This document shows positions 21,270 through 31,198 of a stretch of DNA of 64,000 bases, in pieces. The stretch is taken from assembly GCF_000005505.3 (NCBI RefSeq), contig NC_016134.3, positions 10,584,624-10,648,623 of the forward strand, read 5' to 3'. Every line of letters starts with the position of its first letter. Position 1 is the first letter of the stretch. Under the pieces are notes generated by a model. The model was not told the DNA's origin. It ran no database searches and worked only from the letters and a program-made list of their open reading frames with translations. A program made the translations under genes and the position numbers. Source of the DNA: Brachypodium distachyon. Its lineage: Eukaryota > Streptophyta > Magnoliopsida > Poales > Poaceae.

Positions 21270-22921
21270 TGCCTCTCCCTTAATCTTGCATTAAGTTACG
21301 ATCTCGGTTTTGTCACGATGCCTTTAGGATTGCATAGCTTATTAGTCAGCTCCACTTATTGTCATATGTCTTGTTACTTGTCCTATTTACCATGTAATAT
21401 GTTTGTTGTTGCCCTACTTGGTCATTAGATGTCATGCTTAGGTTGCGAGTCTAGAGTCCTTATACTTTTGGGGTTCCACAATTGCTACATCCACATGCTA
21501 CTTTATATATTTAATTACAATCTTAAAACTGTGATTTGATATTAAACTGTAACAAGGCAACGATGCGAGGCCATGCTAAGGCATTGGTGATTTGTTCCAT
21601 TCGAGCTGACCGAAGGACCGAGTTCTCGTTTTCGCTGATCCAAGAAACATTGCGCTAACCGCTCGTGGGAGAATATATGGGTTCCCCCTCAGCCTATTGT
21701 AGCTGATTCATTGCTCTTCCAAGGGCCACATAGTTCGGGCTTTTCATTTGGCATTTGCATACACACAGAGATTGTTGGAGACTTGTTGGTGACTTTTGCA
21801 TTCATATAGGATGGCGGCGACCTGTCGGAATGGTCATCCTGCGCGGCCCTGAACCACTTCTCGACAGGCTCGCGCAACTCTTGAGTCCGTACGACGCTTC
21901 GGCCGGGCTCTCGTTTCGGGTTAGACTCAGTTTGGTATTCCCCTGGATTAGTTGTGGAGCTAGGAAACGTCGTGTCGCTCAATCCTGCCGGCACAGGCTT
22001 TTGCGTGTGTTCCATCTAGTGGCATCAAGGGTTGGATGAACGTGTACGGGTAAATTGGTGCACCCTGTAGGGATAAATCTTTCTGAAAGCCGTGTCCGCG
22101 GTTATGGATGACTTGGAGGTCATTACTTGATCATAGAGAACTTTTACCAACCCTAATCTCAACAACTTGATTGGTAATAGAGATTAATCATGGATATGCT
22201 AAAACTGCTTAACACATGAGTTTCCTTTGGATTTCTTCCTCACGGGGTGTTGAGGGGGTGATAAAAGGATTGTGTTGTTTGGTGTTTAGTAAATAGGTTA
22301 ATCACCTTGCACCTGGTAGACGCTTCTCTTCCTCTGATTAGACGTTGTTATTAGAGTGTCTCTCCAGATATTGTTGCTGCTGCATAACCCCATCGTATAT
22401 ACCTCCTTTGAGACATGACGCATGAATAGTATAGTTCTCCGTGTAAGTCTTGCGAGTACAAAGTACTCAGTTGCTTTGCAACGTTGTTTTCTTCAGAGGT
22501 TCCAGCAGAGCAGGTGAGCCGTCGCTTTGTGGAGCACGACATTGGATTCGGTGTTTAGCCAGGAGATCCAAATCAGGGTTCTGAGACTTGTGGCGGGTTT
22601 CCTTCCAGCTTCCAGCCTCTTCAGGCCATGCTATATTCTTGTCCGTACTCGGGCATAGTTCGACTTCCGCTGATGTAATGATGTAATGTTGGGACATGTG
22701 TCCTCTCGCTGTAATAATTGTTATTCTGCTCCTTGTGTGCGCTTTGTTATTACTCTCTTCTGTATAGTTTTGTAATGATATTCATGTTGCAAAATCCTGC
22801 GATGAGCACCATGGGTGTTTTGCGTTGAAGTGTTCATCGTGGGTTAAGAACCTAAGGCTTGAATTATGCAAAGATTAGCAATTGGGGCTAAATTGCATAA
22901 TTCCGGTCCCGGGGTCTTACA
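21270..22921 (-). mobile_element. Solo LTR, third gypsy-like family
   Basis: A 1652-bp block beginning TGTAAGACCCCGGG on the minus strand (22921) and ending at 21270. It is flanked by perfect 5-bp repeats CCTAT (21265-21269 and 22922-22926). No coding capacity and no adjacent internal region. Short frames within it are chance. Confidence 0.8.
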
Positions 22922-23735
22922 CCTATTAAGAAGTTACTGATTATGAGTGTGTGTAGGAAAATTGATGCATGATAACAATAGCACAGTTATATAGATTGAG
23001 AGATAATCCAGAGTTAGCAAGAACAATCTGTTAGATCAGAGAAGAATTGAGACAAACTGCTAGAACTAGAAGAAAGCCAGTAGGTACTGAAACTTCAGAC
23101 AATTCATCTTTTGTCAGTGGCTCTGAAACTGAAACTTCAGCAATGAGAGATACAACTTTGGTCAGGGATTTATGGATACCAAATCATCAGAATGTGGCTG
23201 CAAATGTCACACGACCAGTCATTGAAGCAAATGACTTTGAGTTGAAGCCGGCTCTGATAGGTATGGTTCAACATTCTCAGTTCAGTGGCTCAGCTCTTAA
23301 TGATCCTCATGAGCACATTAACCAGTTCTTAGAGTACTCTAATATAATATAGAAGATGAATGGGGTTTCAGCTTATGTCACTAAGCTTCAATTGTTCCCA
23401 TTTCCATCGAGAGCTGGTGCAACATGTGGCTGAATGCTCTGCCTGCTAGCCAAAAGAACAGCTGGGCAAATTTGCAGCAAGCTTTCTTTGAGAAGTATTA
23501 CCCACCTATGAAAGCAGCAGAATACAGAGACAAGATAAACAATTTTGTGCAGCTTCATGATGAGAGTTTGTATGATATCTGGAATAGATACCAAACATTG
23601 CTCAGGATGTGCCCCCATCATGGATTGGAGAGATGGTTGGTTTTGCAAACTTTTTATAAGGGTTTGACACCTAGTACTAGAGCATTCATTGATTCATCGT
23701 CAGGAGGAGGATGTTCCTTCAAAACCATCACATTT
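22922..23735 (+). pseudogene. Athila-type gag remnant
   Basis: Leader-like AT-rich sequence, then broken gag frames. 23047-23352 carries FELKPALIGMVQHSQFSG and DPHEHINQFLE. 23424-23735 carries NALPASQKNSWANLQQAF, FFEKYYPP and LLRMCPHHGLERW. These motifs are typical of the gag of Athila-group Ty3/gypsy elements (retrotransposon gag family). A TAG at 23351 and a frameshift near 23420 break it. Homology fades after about 23720 and no pol is present. The short stretch 21246-21269 belongs to the same element, on the other side of the solo LTR. Confidence 0.8.
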
Positions 23736-24063
23736 AGGGCAAACCTTTTAAGAAAACTACCCTTTTTAAAAGAAAATACAAATGGCCATCGCTTTTGAGC
23801 ACCGAGGTACTTCCGCACACTGATTAGCCAGTTAGAGTGTTTTGATAAAAATAAAAAACTTGACAAGAGGACCCACATGTCGGTGCCACCGTGGCGCTAC
23901 ACTAGACAAGCTCTCTTCCCCTCCCGAGCTCTCCTTTTCCCCTGTTTCCCTCCCTCGTTTTCTCCTCAGCCGAGCCGCGTACTGCTCCTACTCCGGCGAT
24001 CTCGTTGAGCTCAAGCCGCCGTCTCCCCCCATCAAGATCCGCGCCCCTAATCTGTACTCCGCT
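23736..24063 (+). other. Promoter/UTR-like stretch of unknown gene
   Basis: Contains GGACCCACATGTCGG and a CT-rich run like grass 5' UTRs (about 23910-24010). No coding region follows in this direction; the next piece is a lectin fragment on the other strand. Possibly a captured gene 5' end. Confidence 0.3.
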
Positions 24064-24735
24064 TAACAACCTTCACCTAGTAGTTGGACCGAGCGCTTCC
24101 ATCGATCACCTCCCTGACCCCGACAGTCAGCCTGTATTGGTAGCACACGCCACTAGCGGCGCCGGCCGTGTCGTCCGCGATGCTAGCGACGTCCCTGACG
24201 TGGAGCATGGCCACGCACAAGCAGCCTTGATGGCACCGGTCCACGCACTGCTGCATCGTCACGTTGGTCAGCGGCGAGTCGGCCTTGAGCATGATGGTGT
24301 CTCCTCTCACCTCCACCATGGCGTACGACGACGTCGTGTTGCAGGTCAGGGTGTGGAGGCAAGTGTACGCCGTACAAGGAGAAGTCGTCGCAGGTCCCGC
24401 AGGAGGAGCAGACTCCGTGGACGCCGCAGGCGAGGGGAAGCTCATGGAACCCCAAGGGCCTTGTATGTGGCGCTGAATCAGTTGAGGCCTTGGTTGAAGA
24501 AGTAGAGGCTCAGGTTGCCGTCGTCCCCAAGCTCAAAGAATCTGACCCCCTGCAGCCCCTCACCCGATTTCTCCACCGCCGGCGGGATTCGCGCCATGGG
24601 CCGCCCTGACGAGTCAAGCATCGTTAGCCCCGACACGTCCATTCCTGTGAATGCCATGGTCTCGTTGTTCTGAGGAGTCAGTTCCCGGTAGGAGTAACGG
24701 CGGTGCCCGAAGACGAGATAGGCAGTGATCTTGTA
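24064..24735 (-). pseudogene. EP1-like bulb-lectin (apple domain) gene fragment
   Basis: Three minus-strand frames together look like the C-terminal half of an EP1-like, G-type (bulb) lectin glycoprotein. The first motifs are YRELTPQNNETMAFTGMDVSG and LGDDGNLSLYFFNQG (about 24700-24490). Then come LPLACGVHGVCSSCGTCDDF (about 24440) and a PAN/apple-type stretch with TSSYAMVEVRGD, DSPLTNVTMQQCV and CLCVAMLHV (about 24320-24180). These are secreted, cell-wall-associated, sugar-binding proteins. The frames are separated by stops and shifts, and the signal peptide and most of the lectin domain are missing. GC-rich third positions suggest a once real gene. Confidence 0.6.
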
Positions 24736-25025
24736 TGAGAAAAGAGTTTAGTGACTATGAATAGCACAAATTAGTTGACTTCTTTTGGTGAGGAAATATA
24801 CTACTGTCATTTGCTCAAGGTAAAAAAAATGGTGTTTACACTTGTGTGTAAATCATTTGCATGGTTCCGAAGAAAAAATGTCTGAAACATTCATAAGTCT
24901 TACATCACCCAAGAAGATCACTACTCTGGGTTTTTTTGTATGAATGTAAAAGGCACTAAGTCATGAGATATATATTACACAAGCAACAAAGTGATATAAA
25001 CCAAGAGGCCTAGGTGACAATACAC
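24736..25025 (+). repeat. Dispersed intron-like repeat, copy iii
   Basis: Related to copy i (830-1310): CACAAATTAGTTGACTT, TTTGCATGGTTCC, ATGTCTGAAACATTC and the ATATATATTACACAA end. Confidence 0.6.
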
Positions 25026-25029
25026 TAGA

Positions 25030-25330
25030 CTTGATATGACCAAGTGCTTTTGTATGCAAGTGAACTGGAGATGTGATTGCAGGCGATACTCGATGGATGA
25101 GAGGGTAGCTTCATCGATCCAAAGAGGTTTCCCAAGAGATGGAAACAGTGGGGATATGTCTCTCCTGCATTTCCATACCACAAGATGCACCCTTATTTCG
25201 CTATTTCCAAGATCCTTCCAACATACCCGTGTCAGTACACCTGCATCGCTTGACAGTAGGGAGGAAAAGAAGGACAAGACTGCTAGGCCAACACCAAGGG
25301 CCAAGAGGAGGACGTGTCTGCCGGCCTGGT
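25030..25330 (+). pseudogene. Unidentified coding fragment, shared with 43790-43995
   Basis: In one frame it reads GSFIDPKRFPKRW and SPAFPYHK. The copy at 43790-43995 reads GSFIYPKRFKEQGDASPALPEHK. The shared peptide pattern suggests one coding exon copied twice. I do not recognise the protein. Confidence 0.35.
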
Positions 25331-25679
25331 TTGCAGCCAGGACTGGGTCTAGTGAGAACTTGTAATCATTTTGCTATTTAGCTAGGTATATCGAGCTTCC
25401 TTGTAACTTGGCTTTCGACAAATAACCGAACGGAACAGATGGTTGCGAGGTTGGATGGGAGGAACAGCTACCGAAATAAAATATTCGTTTATTGAGTTCT
25501 TGATAGTTCGTAGCTAAATGCAGAGTCTTACAACAATGACGTGTCCTAGAGGAGTAAATTCGCTAGCTACGGCGCCCACCGCTCCACTCCCTATGTCTTC
25601 ATCCAGCTTGTTATCCGTGGCAATGAAACAAATCATTCCCCCACCAGTGTGGGAGTTAGCATCTACTCTGGCATTGTTT
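25331..25679. other. Unclassified spacer
   Basis: No gene or element ends recognised. GTCCTAGAGGA.(G/C) near 25550 also occurs after the related fragment at 43985, so part of this spacer belongs to the same duplicated unit. Confidence 0.35.
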
Positions 25680-25935
25680 ATGAAATAATTTGGTGAGAAA
25701 AGAGTTCAGTGACTAATGTGCTCAAGCCACAAATTAGTTGACTTTGGTGATGAAACATACAGCTTCTCATTTGCTCAAGGTAAAAAACACGGTATTTACA
25801 CTTGTGTAAAACACATTTGCATGGTTCCCTAGAAAAAGTGTCTGAAACATCCATAAGTCTAACATCACAAGAAGAACACTACTCCGGTTTTGTTGTATGA
25901 ATGTAAAAAATGTCTGAAACATTCATGATTTTGTT
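25680..25935 (+). repeat. Dispersed intron-like repeat, copy iv
   Basis: Very close to 42936-43200: both hold GAGTTCAGTGACTAATGTGC, GCATGGTTCCCTAGAAAAAG and the ATGTCTGAAACAT palindrome, and both are followed by a receiver-domain fragment. Confidence 0.7.
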
Positions 25936-26034
25936 TCTGGAAATCCAGCATGCCGCAACACAAATAGGCCAGATACAAGTTTTTTGCTACAACAACATAA
26001 GTTCAGCTGCTGCTACCAATTACTGAAGTTCAGT

Positions 26035-26264
26035 TGCAGATCTGGTAAACGGCCTCCACTGTCAACTCCTTGTCTATTGGCTTTGTCAGGTGGAGATCCA
26101 TCGCTGCTTCAATGTTTTCCCGCAGGCCTTCCTCCAAGGAATGCGCCGTCATCTTATGATCTCGGGGTGCGGATCCCGTAGCGGCTCTCTTCCTTGCGGA
26201 TGGGCTTGGTCGACCGCCTCGTAGCCGTCCATCTCGGGCATCTGAAACAAAAGAGAGAGGGATT
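26035..26264 (-). pseudogene. Histidine-kinase receiver-domain exon fragment, copy 1
   Basis: A minus-strand exon begins after a good acceptor (CTCTTTTGTTTCAG) with MPEMDGYEA. In a second frame it reads IRKEESRYGIRTP, and in a third MTAHSLEEGLRENIEAAMDL and HLTKPIDKELTVEAVYQIC. These are successive blocks of a response-regulator receiver domain (MPxMDG after the phospho-Asp, T in ALTAH, K in TKP). They resemble plant hybrid histidine kinases of the CKI1/cytokinin-receptor type, which act in phosphorelay signalling. Two frameshifts break it, and only the C-terminal part of the domain is present. A second copy is at 43265-43505. Confidence 0.65.
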
Positions 26265-26439
26265 AATTGATGTCTGAATTGGATCTTGTTGCTGGACAAT
26301 CAAACTAATTAATTCATCTTGTACACATATGTGTGCGGTTGATCTGGACACCGTGCGGCCGTCTGAACTCTGAAGCGTCGGGCGCAAAGTCTCGTCGGCT
26401 CGCTTCGCGCCCAGATGTGGGCTGAAACCACCGCCGCGG
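26265..26439. other. Spacer before the duplicated segment
   Basis: Contains the pyrimidine-rich intron end of the receiver fragment (minus strand) and GC-rich sequence. Homology to copy 1 starts at about 26440. Confidence 0.35.
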
Positions 26440-28034
26440 CATACCCGAGGGGGTTATTGAGAGTAGCTCTAGGGTGGCGAGGAATGTTTTGAGAGAGACT
26501 GTGATGATGAGTGATTCGGCCATGGAAACGGCGGCGGGACGGCATCGACCTCGAGCTCCACCTCGGCCTCTCCCGCTCCTCCAACCAGCCGACGAAGGGC
26601 GGCAGCAGCACGGCGGTGAGCGGCCTCGGCTCCGATCTCGCGCTCTTCACCGCCCCGTCGGAGACTCGGAGATCGGCGACGAGCCCGATCATGCCGTCAA
26701 GCTCGAGAGCGTCGCGACGCCGCCCACCATGGCGGACCTTGGAGTCCCGTCGGATCAAGATGCCGAGATGGAGAGCAAGGACTTGGTCTTCGAGCAGCCG
26801 ATTATCGGCAACGCCAACGCCAACAACGACAACCCCGTCGCCAACCCCAACGCCGTCCAGGTGCAGCCGCTTGGAATCTTCCCAATCCTGGCCCCTCGCG
26901 GACCCGGTTCGCCGGGTAGGAGGATCTACCAGGTCCAGCCCAACCCAAACCTATCCGATGGCAGCTTAGGCGTGTGGCACCGTAGAAATGTCTTCATGCA
27001 GTTTATATTCGATCGTGGCACCTACTGTAACTAAATTATTGCTCACCTGATGGTTTTTTCCATTGATACTAACTATCCCACAGCCACGGGCTCCCAGCCT
27101 CGACCATGGCATTGATCACCAAATAAGTTGATACAGACTACAGAGAGGGTTTAGTGACTTTGACAGGATGTGATGAAGCCACAAATTAGTGGACTTCATT
27201 GGTATCAGTTGAATCTTAGTTAAGAAGACTCACCCCTAGCTGTTCACATTCGTATCAGTAAACTTTTAGTTGCTAGTTTGTCCACCTTTTATTAGTGCCG
27301 CCCGCAAACTTTAACTATGTCTAATACATTTGCATGGTTCTCTAGAAGAAAATGTTTGAAACATTCGTAAGTCTTTCATCACAAGATGGTCACTACTCCA
27401 ATTTTGTTGTATGAATGTAAAAGACACTAACTAATGACATATATATTACACAATCAGCAGAATAATTATAAAATATTTGTGTTTCCCTAGGTGACAACCT
27501 GTGTTCTCTTTGCATCATTTTCTATCATTTGGTTGCTTCTTCATTTGTCAGATCTTGGGTGGTTTTCAAATTAATATCTATCTGTACCTATGTAAAAACT
27601 TAAGCTTCATCAATAGGTCCAACAAGAGGACCCGCAAGGACACGAAGAAGGCAAAGCAGCTCCAGCGCCAACACCAACGCGACCAACAACGACAAGGAGC
27701 AAAAATCCAGCTCTCCGAGGACCGCCTCACAGCCGGCCGGCGGCACCAGGGGCTACCGCATGGTACTTCGAGGTCAAGTTCCTGCACCTCGGCTCCACCG
27801 GCAGAACCCACCTCAGCAGGGCCACCAACATGGCGTATATCGAGGCACCGACGGCGCTTCAGCTACCATAGCGTCCTCATATATTTCTGGAAACAAAAGA
27901 CAAATCAACAAGGGTTTATGCAACAAATGGACCGGCAAAGGTACATGTGCAGTGAGTTCCAGGAGAAAAATTATGACATACAGTACACACAGACATATAG
28001 TTTCTTGTTCAAACAATACACAACAGCGTCTAAA
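26440..28034 (+). pseudogene. ASH2/TRAUCO-like gene fragment, copy 2
   Basis: Uninterrupted counterpart of 205-1623 plus 13943-14162. The exon-like part (26511-26980) encodes DLELHLGLSRS, MADLGVPSDQDAEMES and PGRRIYQVQPNPN. The second part (about 27600-27860) encodes RTRKDTKKAKQLQ, KIQLSEDRLTAG and, in another frame, AWYFEVKFLHLGSTGRTH. The latter resembles the opening of the SPRY domain of ASH2-like COMPASS subunits. Stops follow, so it is not functional. It holds the dispersed repeat as an apparent intron and runs to the CACTA1 terminus at 28035. Assignment of the first exon to the same gene is inferred. Confidence 0.5.
27030..27510 (+). repeat. Dispersed intron-like repeat, copy ii
   Basis: Near-identical to 830-1310. 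Includes the perfect palindrome ATGTTTGAAACAT at 27352-27364. Confidence 0.7.
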
Positions 28035-28551
28035 CACTACTCCAGAAAACCCCTCAAGTGGCGGTCAAAAAATAGGGTTGGTGGCGGTGATCACGCCCGC
28101 CACCAACTCTGCGTCACTGGAGGTTTTAGCACCGGTGGCGGGTAAAATACCCGCCGCTGCTGATCGGAGATCACCAATGGCGGGTAAACTACCCGCCACC
28201 GAAGACCTACAAACCGCCACTTTAAATCCCTCCGACACCACCCGAAAAGTGCCTGGAGTACATCAGTGGCGGGCTTAGTACCCGTCACTGGATATTTCCA
28301 GTGGCGGTCTATGGCCTTCCAGTGGCGGTGGTGTCTAACCGCCACTATTTTTTCCCGAAAATAAATAAATGAATTATCTATAAAAATAAATATTCCTGTA
28401 GCACAGAAATAGAAGGAATACAGCAGCACCAAAGAAACAGAATAGCAGCAAATATATTACAAAGTTCCACACGAGTTAAACATTCAAGTCACATGCATGT
28501 ATACAAAGTGTTTGAAAGGATGAGACACAAATAAAAGTGTTCCACACAAAT

Positions 28552-31198
28552 TAACCACTTTTGGCGACAATCCCACCGCCGAAGTAATCCCCGCTCATTT
28601 TGAGGACCTCCTTGTTGAGGATTTCGCCGATGTCCTTCTGGATCTTGTACACGAGAATTTCTGAGTTGTGCCCTAACTCGGCGTTGGCCAAAAAGATATT
28701 CCTCAATTCTTCGAAGGTCTTCTTCCCCTTCGGCTTGAAGTCGTTGATGAACTGCTGAATAGTGTGCGCGCAGTAGTAACCACGGTAGACGAATCCTTCA
28801 GGCTGTTACTCGCAGGGGAACCTGAAAGTGTGCCTGAGAGGAGCGTCAGGATTGCGGCTGAAGCCAGGCATCGCGTACCATTTCACCGCGTCGTGATAGG
28901 CTGAGTCGATGACATTTTTGATCAAGTCAAAGTCTCGTTGTGGTTCATTCTCCTTGCGTCGTAGTGGATCAAAATATGTGACCCTGCAAATATCGAGGCA
29001 GATGGCGATTGTCACCCAATGGCCGCTATTTCACAAAAGGACGCACATTGTATTAGCCAAATAATATAACAAGCAAGTCTTCTGACGGAAAAAGATGTAT
29101 GTATTCACGCGAATTGAAAACAACTTACTGTAGATGGTAAAATATCAATATAAAACGGCGGTCTTGGTGCCTCAACATGAATTGAGTGAGGTATTCAATC
29201 GCCAACCTTCTACTTTCGGCCAACAATGGGTCTGGACCAAGCAAAGTGGCGTTGAAGAGAAGGGGGTCGGCGACGGCCATCTCATATTGCTTCACCCTAT
29301 AGGCCTCCCTCGTGTAGTGTACACACCACAGTCTTAATATGACATTGTCGAGGCACTTCTGGTTGAAGAGGTGAAACAAGTCGAGGAAGTCAATGCCAAA
29401 GGTAATGTTGTTTTTCCTCTGGATTTGTCCCGTATTGGAGTCAAAGAAGCCATAATGCTTTGGCACTCGAACCCTAATTTCCAGATTTGTTAGGTCAGCA
29501 CCTGATGATCCCACATTCATGTATTTTTCATGGAGCTCTTGCATCTCCCGTGGCAGGCGATACAGGTCATCCTGGGACACCATCTGTTGTCTGGGGTGGA
29601 ACAACAAGAATTGGGAGAATCGCCTGTCCACAAAATAAGATCCATCAGTCAATCTATCTCCAACACGGGGGTGAGCGGGCATCTTCAGAATGTCTGCTTG
29701 CTCTTCCCAAATCCCTTCTATCTGCTGCGCGGTCTTTGGTTTTCTTCCTGTAGAAGACGACTCTTTCCCCTCCTTGGAGGAGCCCTTGCTTGTCTTGCCG
29801 CCTGTCCCCCTCTTGTTTTTCCTGCGTCTCAGGAAATCAGAATTGTCCAATTCATGGGGGCCTGCATCCCAGATGGGGCACTTGGACGGGGCTCCAACGG
29901 GGCCGATGCTGCTGCGGCTCTCCGAGGGACAGGTCTTGGATGGCTTCGGGACTTTGATTGAGTAGTCAACGCCGTAGCCTGAGACGTCACACCCTGGGCT
30001 TCTTCCTCGTTAGCTGCTCCATCAAGGAGCGGCTGCTCCTCGGCTCCTTCAAGGAACAGCTGCTCATCGGCTCCTTCGCCGTGCTCGAAGCCATCGTTCA
30101 TGGCAATTTCTGAGCCCGAGGAAGATGTCCCCAACGAAAATGCCCCCGCTTCTTCTTGGACTTCTCCCTCCACAACCGGTGGCTGCTCCTGCACCTCTTC
30201 AACGCGAGCCTGAGTTTCCTATATAACACTTATAAAAGTAATTTAAAATAACAGAAAATTTTGGCATGACCTATGCTGTAAAACAAGAAAATTTCGACAT
30301 GACCATTGCTGTAAAACAACAAATGAGTCTACCCAAATTTTATACCTGCATAAAAAAAATTCCCACCCACATATACCCCCTCGGCATGATGGCCGGACCC
30401 TTCTCAACGACCCGGCACGATGGCTGGGCCCACATTGCTCATATCAACCGACACGATGGTCGGGATCACATGCACCAATAACAGCACCAACAACAACATA
30501 TTTATCAAATAAGCATCAAATTATCTTAAGCACCAGCAAGTTAACCTAACTAGAAGCAACATATACTAATAAGTGAACAGAAATAAGCACTTATAAGTTA
30601 TATAACAACAAATTAATCATTTAACTAAACTAACAGCAACCCTAAACAACAAGAAATTTCTGTGTTGCCTAAGATTAATCAAAATAACCCTTATAAGTTA
30701 TATACTAAAACCCAACCCTAAACAGAAAATTAACTAAACTAACAACAACCCTAAACATCAAATTAACCCTGATAAGTTATATACTATACAACAACCCTAA
30801 GCAGCAAATTAAACCTAAGATTAAAACCCTAAGATTAACCGTAAGATTCAAATTAAACCTAAGATTAACCCTACGATTCAAATTAAACTTACCTCGGCAG
30901 TGGCCATGGCGGCGACGGCGGTGGTGATGGCGTTGTCGACGGTGAGGGCCACATTGGGCGCGGTGGTGGAGGCGGGGTCGGCGGTGGGGGCCGCAGCGAC
31001 GGTGGTCGGGGTCGGGGCGGTAGCGGGGGTCGGGGTAGGGGCCAGGGCCGGGGCTAGGGTGGCGACAGCCAGGGTCGTGCACGGTGGTCGGGGTCGTGGT
31101 AGCGGGGGCCGAGGTCGGGGTCGGGGCGGCCGGTGGGGGCGGCGGCGTCGAGGAGGCCCGGCCACGCCCCTGGCGATGCGGGCAGAGCAACGGTCCAC
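28552..31198 (-). pseudogene. CACTA1 TnpA-like gene with C48 (Ulp1-like) protease domain
   Basis: Exon 1 (31198-30893) is Pro/Ala/Thr-rich. A 683-bp intron (30210-30892) has donor GAG/GTAAGT and acceptor AACTCAG. Exon 2 (30209-29129) starts ARVEEVQEQ and includes DFLRRRKNKRGTGGK, GDRLPDGSYF-like and RVRVPKHYGFFDSNTG. A 103-bp intron (29026-29128) follows. The last exon holds the Ulp1-like cysteine protease residues: His in GHWVTIAI, Asp in TYFDPLRR, Cys in GYYCAHTI. It ends IVAKSG and TAA at 28552-28554. Lesions are a 1-nt frameshift near 29846 (before DFLRRRK) and a TAA after FPCE near 28805. The transposase_24 and DUF8039-like parts present in CACTA2 are deleted, joined at QSKS/RSHP. Exon 1 abuts the tnp2 remnant directly. 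Confidence 0.75.
30210..30892 (-). other. Intron of CACTA1 TnpA-like gene
   Basis: Consensus GTAAGT donor at 30887-30892 and AG acceptor at 30210-30211. The body is rich in short ACCCTAA/AGATTAA units, as is the matching intron of CACTA2 (56195-56918). Reading phase is kept across the junction. Confidence 0.65.

Noticed and set aside
21689..22697. Short frames within 21270-22921
   Set aside because: They fall inside a solo LTR and show no protein family motif.
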